Source: Bacillus sp. AFS059628
GTDB lineage: Bacteria > Bacillota > Bacilli > Bacillales > Bacillaceae_G
Direction: 5' to 3'
Length of the DNA: 34,419 bases
Assembly: GCF_002571225.1 (NCBI RefSeq)
Contig: NZ_NVEC01000030.1
Span: 32,354 to 66,772 of the forward strand
Positions within the stretch are counted from its first letter, which is position 1, and the number at the start of each line of letters is the position of its first letter. This document shows positions 29,617-34,419 of this stretch, in pieces. Under the pieces are notes generated by a model. The model did no database searches, was not told where the DNA came from, and saw only the letters and a program-made list of their open reading frames with translations. Both the position numbers and the translations under genes were made by a program.

Positions 29617-31032
29617 GTGGCCAACCTATTTAAAAAGAAATCCGTTACGCAATTGTTAGGGGAAAGTAAAAGTAAAACTTTAACGAAAACGCTAGGGGCA
29701 TTCGACCTAACAATGCTAGGGATTGGTGCGATAATTGGTACAGGAGTTCTAGTATTAACAGGATTAGTAGCAGCAAGAGATGCTGGTCCAGCAGTTATTT
29801 TTTCATTCATGATTGCAGCGATTGTTTGTGGGTTTGCAGCATTATGTTATGCAGAAGTTGCATCTACACTGCCGGTTTCAGGTAGTGTGTACACATATTC
29901 ATATGCGACAATTGGTGAGTTTATTGCCCACCTAATGGGATGGACATTACTATCTGTATATGTCGTAACAACTGCCGCAGTAGCTGGTGGATGGACAGGT
30001 TATTTCAATAACTTAGTGAGTGGATTTGGGTTAGAAATTCCAACAGAGCTGTTAAAAATTCCATCACAAGGTGGAATTGTGAATTTACCAGCAGTAGTTA
30101 TTACTTTAGTTTTAACTTGGTTATTATCAAGAGGTACGAAAGAAAGTAAACGTGTGAATAACATAATGGTATTAATCAAAATTGGTATTGTTATTTTATT
30201 CATTGCAGTTGGTGCGTTTTACGTACAACCAGAAAACTGGACACCATTTGCACCATACGGTATGAGCGGAATCTTTGCCGGAGGAGCAGCAGTATTCTTC
30301 GCTTTCTTAGGATTTGATGCATTAGCAACTTCTGCTGAAGAAGTAAAAAATCCACAACGTGATTTACCGATTGGTATTATTGTTTCGTTAGTAATTTGTA
30401 CAATCATTTATGTTGTAGTTTGTCTCGTTATGACAGGTATGGTTTCTTATAAAGAGTTAGATGTACCAGAGGCTATGGCATATGTGTTAGAGGTTGTAGG
30501 ACAAGATAAAGTAGCAGGTGTAATCGCAGTTGGAGCTGTAATTGGTATTATGGCTGTAATCTTTGCTTACATTTATGCAACAACACGTGTATTCTTCGCG
30601 ATGAGCCGTGATGGTTTATTACCGAAATCATTTGCGAAAATTAATAAGAAAACAGAAGCGCCAGTATTCTCAACTTGGTTAACAGGTATTGGTAGTGCTT
30701 TAATTGCTGGATTTATCGATTTAAAAGAATTGTCGAATTTAGCGAATATTGGAGCATTGTTAACATTTGCGATGGTAGGTGTGTCAGTTATTATTCTTCG
30801 TAAAACACATCCGAACTTAAAACGAGGCTTTGTGGTACCACTTGTACCAACGCTACCGATTATTTCAATCGCATGTTGTCTATTCTTAATGTTTAACCTA
30901 CCGTTAACAACATGGATTTACTTCGGTATTTGGTTAGCAATTGGAGTAGTTGTATACTTTGTTTATTCGAAAAAACATAGTCATTTAAAAGACGATGGAA
31001 GTTCGCAGGATAATTTAGAACAAGCTAATTAA
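29617..31032 (+). CDS. APC-family amino-acid permease (possibly alanine)
   Basis: A 471-aa transporter with a GTG start and AAAGGGGG eight bases before it. About 12 membrane helices. The first has the APC substrate motif G-A-I-I-G-T-G-V-L-V-L-T-G, and helix 6 reads F-F-A-F-L-G-F-D-A-L-A-T-S-A-E-E-V-K-N-P-Q-R, both typical of the cationic amino-acid transporter (CAT)/YfnA subgroup. The hydrophilic N-terminus (K-K-K-S-V-T-Q-L-L) and C-terminus are cytoplasmic. Its position after ald suggests alanine uptake, but family members vary in substrate. It may be partly co-transcribed with ald across the hairpin. Confidence 0.9.
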   Translation: MANLFKKKSVTQLLGESKSKTLTKTLGAFDLTMLGIGAIIGTGVLVLTGLVAARDAGPAVIFSFMIAAIVCGFAALCYAEVASTLPVSGSVYTYSYATIGEFIAHLMGWTLLSVYVVTTAAVAGGWTGYFNNLVSGFGLEIPTELLKIPSQGGIVNLPAVVITLVLTWLLSRGTKESKRVNNIMVLIKIGIVILFIAVGAFYVQPENWTPFAPYGMSGIFAGGAAVFFAFLGFDALATSAEEVKNPQRDLPIGIIVSLVICTIIYVVVCLVMTGMVSYKELDVPEAMAYVLEVVGQDKVAGVIAVGAVIGIMAVIFAYIYATTRVFFAMSRDGLLPKSFAKINKKTEAPVFSTWLTGIGSALIAGFIDLKELSNLANIGALLTFAMVGVSVIILRKTHPNLKRGFVVPLVPTLPIISIACCLFLMFNLPLTTWIYFGIWLAIGVVVYFVYSKKHSHLKDDGSSQDNLEQAN

Positions 31033-31062
31033 AAGCTTAATTAAAAGGGATATAAGTATAGT

Positions 31063-31099
31063 AAGCCTTGTGCGTCTAGGGAGCGCGCAAGGCTTTTTT
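31063..31099 (+). terminator. Intrinsic terminator
   Basis: AAGCCTTGTGCG / CGCGCAAGGCTT (one mismatch) with a nine-base loop and T6. Nothing gene-like was found between here and 31213. Confidence 0.9.
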
Positions 31100-31213
31100 C
31101 TTTTGGGTAAAATGTACATCCTTTTTTGTATGAGAATGTAATGGATGCGGAAAATATGTGTAGATCTTTTTTAAAATGTGAACGAAATGTTCAAAAAAAT
31201 GTATGAGATTTCA

Positions 31214-31276
31214 TTGACACATATGAATGGACGCTCATATAATAAGAGTATAAGATATATGAATGATTGTTCATAT
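31214..31276 (+). promoter_or_regulatory. Metal-regulated promoter with two ArsR-family operators
   Basis: TTGACA (31214-31219), 18 bases, TATAAT (31238-31243). Operator 1, ATATGAATGGACGCTCATAT (31221-31240), fills the spacer and touches the -10. Operator 2, ATATGAATGATTGTTCATAT (31257-31276), lies just downstream of the start, 36 bp away. Both match the ATATGAA-N6-TTCATAT type bound by CzrA/SmtB-like repressors, and operator 2 is the better dyad. The repressor encoded directly downstream is the expected ligand. Confidence 0.85.
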
Positions 31277-31300
31277 GTTCAAATAAAGAGGTGAGCTATA

Positions 31301-31678
31301 ATGGCTGTAAATAAAGTAGAAACACCACAAGAGACATGTTCTCAAACGATAATTCATGAAGAAGTTGTTGATCAAGTAAAACAAACAATTCCAACTGATG
31401 AAAGTTTAAGTAAAGTAGCAGAACTATTTAAAGTATTAGGCGATCGTACACGTACGAGAATATTACATGCGTTATTTGAAGCAGAAATGTGCGTTTGTGA
31501 TTTAGCGTATTTATTAGGAATGACACAATCATCTATTTCACACCAGCTTCGTGTGTTAAAGCAAGCGAAACTTGTAAAGAATCGTAAAGAAGGAAAGGTC
31601 GTTTATTATTCGTTAGCTGACCAGCACGTAATTCATATCTTCGAGCAAGCGTTTGAACACGTAAACGAGGAAGAATAA
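31301..31678 (+). CDS. ArsR/SmtB-family metal-sensing repressor (CadC/CzrA-like)
   Basis: A 125-aa winged-helix repressor with an AGAGGTGAG ribosome site. The recognition helix region reads G-M-T-Q-S-S-I-S-H-Q-L-R-V-L and the wing K-N-R-K-E-G-K-V-V-Y-Y-S-L. The CadC-type metal motif C-V-C-D-L-A is present, together with one N-terminal Cys (Cys13). The alpha-5 site (D-Q-H-V-I-H-I-F, then H-V-N-E-E) seen in Zn/Co sensors is also complete. It may therefore bind Cd/Pb at the alpha-3N site and Zn/Co at alpha-5. It sits 23 bases before the ATPase gene and should repress both until metal binds. Confidence 0.92.
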   Translation: MAVNKVETPQETCSQTIIHEEVVDQVKQTIPTDESLSKVAELFKVLGDRTRTRILHALFEAEMCVCDLAYLLGMTQSSISHQLRVLKQAKLVKNRKEGKVVYYSLADQHVIHIFEQAFEHVNEEE

Positions 31679-31701
31679 AAAGAACGCGAGGAGGGAGAAC
31701 G

Positions 31702-34068
31702 ATGGCTGAAGCATTAGTGAAAAAGAAACTGATGTTAGAAGGTTTAGATTGTGCGAACTGTGCAATGAAAATCGAAAAAGGTGTTGGAAATATAGAAGGA
31801 GTAAATTCTTGCTCTGTAAATTTCGCAACAAAAACAATGGTGTTAGAAACAGAACAAAATAAAGAAAGCGAAGTTGTTACAGAAGCGAAACAACTCGTTA
31901 CAAAATTAGAACCGCACATTAAAGTGCAAGAAGAAAAAAGTACAAAAGTAGCAAAAGAAGTATTTATATTAGAAGGTTTAGATTGTGCAAACTGTGCGAT
32001 GAAGATTGAAAATAAAGTGAAAGAAATGCCGACTGTTTCAGCAGCAACTGTTGATTTCGTATCAAAAAAATTAAGAGTTGAAGTAGCGAATAAAAGAGAA
32101 TTAGAAGCGACTGTAGCAAATATAACAAATGTTGTTCAAAAGTTAGAGCCAGATGTGAAAGTTGTTCGTGAAGAAAAAGGTGGTCATGATCACGGGCATA
32201 GTCACGACCATGGTGAAGCAAATGTGAAAAAGATGGTAGGACGATTAGTGGTCGGCGGAATTTTGACAGCAATTGCTGCATTAGCTGGCTTACCACAAAT
32301 GATCACAATTCCGTTATTCGTCCTTGCGTATTTATTAATAGGTGGAGATATCGTTTGGAGAGCGGTAAGAAACATAACTCGTGGTCAAGTGTTCGATGAG
32401 AACTTCTTAATGGCAATTGCAACACTAGGAGCTTTCGCGATCCAGCAATACCCAGAAGCGGTTGCAGTAATGTTATTCTATCAAGTAGGGGAATTATTCC
32501 AAAGTATTGCGGTAAACCGTTCTCGAAAATCAATTACTTCGTTAATGGATATTCGTCCTGATTATGCGAATGTAAAAGTTGGAAATGAAACGAAACAAGT
32601 ATCGCCAGAAGATGTACAAATCGGTGATTATATTATCGTGAAACCTGGTGAGAAAGTACCGTTAGACGGAAAAGTAATTGAAGGAACATCCATGGTAGAT
32701 ACTTCAGCATTGACTGGTGAATCTGTACCACGTGAAGTGGAAGTTGGAAATGATGTACTAAGTGGTTTTGTGAACCAAAATGGTGTATTAACAATTGAAG
32801 TTACAAAAGAGTTTGGCGAATCAACTGTATCAAAAATTTTAGATTTAGTTCAAAATGCAAGCAGTAAAAAAGCGCCGACAGAAAACTTTATTACGAAGTT
32901 TGCACGTTACTACACTCCAGTTGTAGTTATTACAGCAGCGATCATGGCGTTTATTCCACCACTTATTTTAGAAGGAGCGACATTTGCAGATTGGATTTAT
33001 AGAGCGTTAGTGTTCTTAGTAATCTCTTGTCCATGTGCGTTAGTTGTATCTATTCCTCTTGGATTCTTTGGAGGTATCGGTGGCGCATCTAAAAGTGGTG
33101 TGTTAGTAAAAGGAAGTAACTACTTAGAAGCTTTAAATGATGTGAAATATATTGTCTTTGATAAAACAGGAACATTAACAAAAGGTGTCTTCAAAGTTAC
33201 AAAAATGGAACCAAGCGAAGGCATTACAAATGAAGAATTATTAGAGTATGCAGCATTTGCTGAAGTGTATTCTAACCATCCGATTGCACAATCGATTCGA
33301 AATGCATATGGAAAATCAATTGATGAAAAAATAATCGATGATTATAACGAAATTTCTGGTCACGGTACAGTCGTAAAAGTACAAGGAAAAGAAATTTTTG
33401 CAGGTAATGCTAAATTAATGAGAAAAGAAAACATTACATTTAAGCAACCAGAAACAGTAGGTACATTAGTTCACGTTGCTGTAGATGGGAAATACGCAGG
33501 TTATATTGTTATCTCTGATGAGGTAAAAGAAGATTCAAAACAAGCAATTCAAAAGTTAAAGGAATTAGGTATTAAGAAGACAGTCATGTTAACTGGGGAT
33601 GCAAAAACAGTTGGTGAAGCTGTTGGTAAAGAATTAGGTTTAGATGAAGTTCACGCAGAACTATTACCGCAACAAAAAGTAGAAGAAATTGAAAAAATTG
33701 ATGCAGCGAAGCACGGAAAAGAAAAAGTTGCTTTCGTTGGTGATGGCATTAATGACACACCAGTATTAGCAAGAGCAGATGTTGGTATTGCGATGGGTGG
33801 TTTAGGATCAGATGCAGCAATTGAAGCGGCAGATATCGTTATTATGACTGATGAGCCTTCAAAAATTGCGACAGCTGTAAACATTGCAAAACGTACAAGA
33901 CGCATTGTATGGCAAAATATCATCTTTGCATTAGGAGTAAAAGGATTAGTTTTATTACTTGGTGCTTTCGGTATTGCAACAATGTGGGAAGCTGTCTTCT
34001 CAGATGTCGGTGTGACACTACTTGCAGTGTTAAATGCAATGCGTGTACTACGAGTGAAAGATTTATAA
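31702..34068 (+). CDS. cadA: CadA-type P1B ATPase, Cd/Zn/(Co, Pb) efflux
   Basis: A 788-aa P-type ATPase. It has two N-terminal heavy-metal-associated domains, each with G-L-D-C-A-N-C-A-M-K-I-E (Cys17/20 and Cys95/98); the near-identity of the two motifs points to an internal duplication. A His/Asp-rich linker follows (about 161-171: G-H-D-H-G-H-S-H-D-H-G). The core has T-G-E-S in the actuator (about 338-341), the membrane C-P-C motif (Cys443, Cys445), the phosphorylated Asp487 (D-K-T-G-T-L), the H-P motif (S-N-H-P-I-A) and G-D-G-I-N-D-T. The final helix carries F-S-D-V-G, the Asp characteristic of Zn/Cd/Pb exporters rather than Cu exporters. It exports divalent soft metals across the cytoplasmic membrane and is induced through the upstream repressor. 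Confidence 0.95.
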   Translation: MAEALVKKKLMLEGLDCANCAMKIEKGVGNIEGVNSCSVNFATKTMVLETEQNKESEVVTEAKQLVTKLEPHIKVQEEKSTKVAKEVFILEGLDCANCAMKIENKVKEMPTVSAATVDFVSKKLRVEVANKRELEATVANITNVVQKLEPDVKVVREEKGGHDHGHSHDHGEANVKKMVGRLVVGGILTAIAALAGLPQMITIPLFVLAYLLIGGDIVWRAVRNITRGQVFDENFLMAIATLGAFAIQQYPEAVAVMLFYQVGELFQSIAVNRSRKSITSLMDIRPDYANVKVGNETKQVSPEDVQIGDYIIVKPGEKVPLDGKVIEGTSMVDTSALTGESVPREVEVGNDVLSGFVNQNGVLTIEVTKEFGESTVSKILDLVQNASSKKAPTENFITKFARYYTPVVVITAAIMAFIPPLILEGATFADWIYRALVFLVISCPCALVVSIPLGFFGGIGGASKSGVLVKGSNYLEALNDVKYIVFDKTGTLTKGVFKVTKMEPSEGITNEELLEYAAFAEVYSNHPIAQSIRNAYGKSIDEKIIDDYNEISGHGTVVKVQGKEIFAGNAKLMRKENITFKQPETVGTLVHVAVDGKYAGYIVISDEVKEDSKQAIQKLKELGIKKTVMLTGDAKTVGEAVGKELGLDEVHAELLPQQKVEEIEKIDAAKHGKEKVAFVGDGINDTPVLARADVGIAMGGLGSDAAIEAADIVIMTDEPSKIATAVNIAKRTRRIVWQNIIFALGVKGLVLLLGAFGIATMWEAVFSDVGVTLLAVLNAMRVLRVKDL

Positions 34069-34099
34069 AAAAGAGGACGCAACTTGCGTCCTCTTTTTT
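34067..34099 (+). terminator. Intrinsic terminator of the cad operon
   Basis: AAAAAAGAGGACGC / GCGTCCTCTTTTTT with an AACTT loop, beginning within the stop codon. The AT-rich stretch 34100-34240 shows no gene. Confidence 0.92.
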
Positions 34100-34241
34100 A
34101 AGTTGTTTTGTTGAAATTGACTCAATAAAATAATAGCAAATATTATTTTAATAATGAATAACTTAATATTAAAATTTACAAATAAAAAATATTTGTCTTA
34201 TTATGTTAATATATTTTTCATAAAGATATATATAGCATGAA

Positions 34242-34272
34242 AAAACAGAGAAGGGGAAGCTTCTCTGTTTTA
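34242..34272. terminator. Bidirectional hairpin next to the repeat element
   Basis: AAAACAGAGAAG (34242-34253) / CTTCTCTGTTTT (34260-34271) with a six-base loop. It probably ends a gene lying beyond the right edge on the minus strand, or backs up the cad terminator. Confidence 0.7.
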
Positions 34273-34419
34273 TCCCGCTTTAATGGGCAGTAAGACCCCC
34301 ACCTCAAAATTTAGCGAAAGCAAAGAATTTAGGTAGGGGATCAACTGCCCATAAAAGTCCGATTGGTGAGTGCTAATAATCAGTGGGGGATGAAGAAAAC
34401 CCCACTGATTAAAGTTTCA
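34269..34419 (+). repeat. bcr1-like structured intergenic repeat (runs off the window)
   Basis: The element starts after TTTAT (34269-34273), the target-site pentamer I associate with bcr1 of the B. cereus group. Strong RNA-like folding is seen. An outer stem pairs ATGGGCAGT (34283-34291) with ACTGCCCAT (34344-34352). It encloses CCCCACCT..AGGTAGGGG, and a second perfect hairpin pairs AATCAGTGGGG (34378-34388) with CCCCACTGATT (34400-34410). The wording (CCCGCTTTAA start, AAAGTTTCA end) fits my memory of bcr1, about 155 bp long. The second TTTAT would lie just outside the window. There is no coding capacity; it is a non-autonomous mobile or formerly mobile element. Confidence 0.72.

Noticed and set aside
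34217-34294. Short ORF beginning MKKQRRG through the terminal hairpin and into the repeat
   Set aside because: No ribosome site, and it reads through a terminator and into a non-coding repeat.

Overview
The window looks like a stretch of Bacillus cereus-group chromosome (cereus, anthracis or thuringiensis type). It is AT-rich and has strong AAGGAGG-type ribosome sites, frequent GTG and TTG starts, and intrinsic terminators between nearly all transcription units. A structured intergenic repeat resembling the B. cereus-group element bcr1 sits at the right end. I see no rRNA, tRNA, phage, transposase or CRISPR array. The species within the group cannot be decided from this sequence alone.

Layout. 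0-6.3 kb: an ankyrin-repeat lipoprotein, a PPP-family phosphatase, an OmpR/histidine-kinase pair, and a two-gene unit encoding a secreted protein with seven exact 28-residue repeats and a membrane-anchored C39-like peptidase. 6.5-13.6 kb: a C4-dicarboxylate/malate module comprising a chemoreceptor, a CitA/DcuS-type kinase, a CitB-type regulator, a 2-hydroxycarboxylate:Na+ symporter and malic enzyme. The symporter promoter has TTACAAAA repeats and a CcpA (cre) site. 13.7-17.6 kb: a lipoprotein, a DMT exporter divergent from a MocR/GntR regulator, and a GNAT acetyltransferase. 17.7-21.2 kb: a second OmpR-type two-component system on the minus strand, a 40-aa membrane protein behind a structured leader, and a second GNAT paralog. 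21.4-26.0 kb: fdhD divergent from a NuoG-like formate dehydrogenase homologue and its DUF1641 partner. 26.1-31.0 kb: a membrane-anchored glycerophosphodiester phosphodiesterase, alanine dehydrogenase and an APC permease. 31.2-34.1 kb: an ArsR/CadC-type repressor and a CadA-type metal efflux ATPase with two operators. 34.27 kb to the end: the bcr1-like repeat.

How it fits together. Much of the window concerns overflow-carbon use: malate uptake and decarboxylation, formate, and alanine to pyruvate. Cre-like sites precede the symporter, the formate dehydrogenase and alanine dehydrogenase, so CcpA probably ties these units together.

Most novel observation. Three minus-strand micro-genes (1444-1527, 13726-13809, 20422-20511), all too short for ordinary gene calling, share one promoter architecture. 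Each has a TTACA-N4-TGTAA dyad exactly 44 bp upstream of a TATACT -10 box, an A-C-T/G-ATCGA block (plus-strand reading) exactly 19 bp from the -10 in place of a normal -35, and a TGAC block at a fixed position between them. Two of the peptides are 27-aa paralogs (22/27 identical). The third is an unrelated 29-aa hydrophobic peptide. This looks like an undescribed regulon of micropeptides under one unidentified activator.
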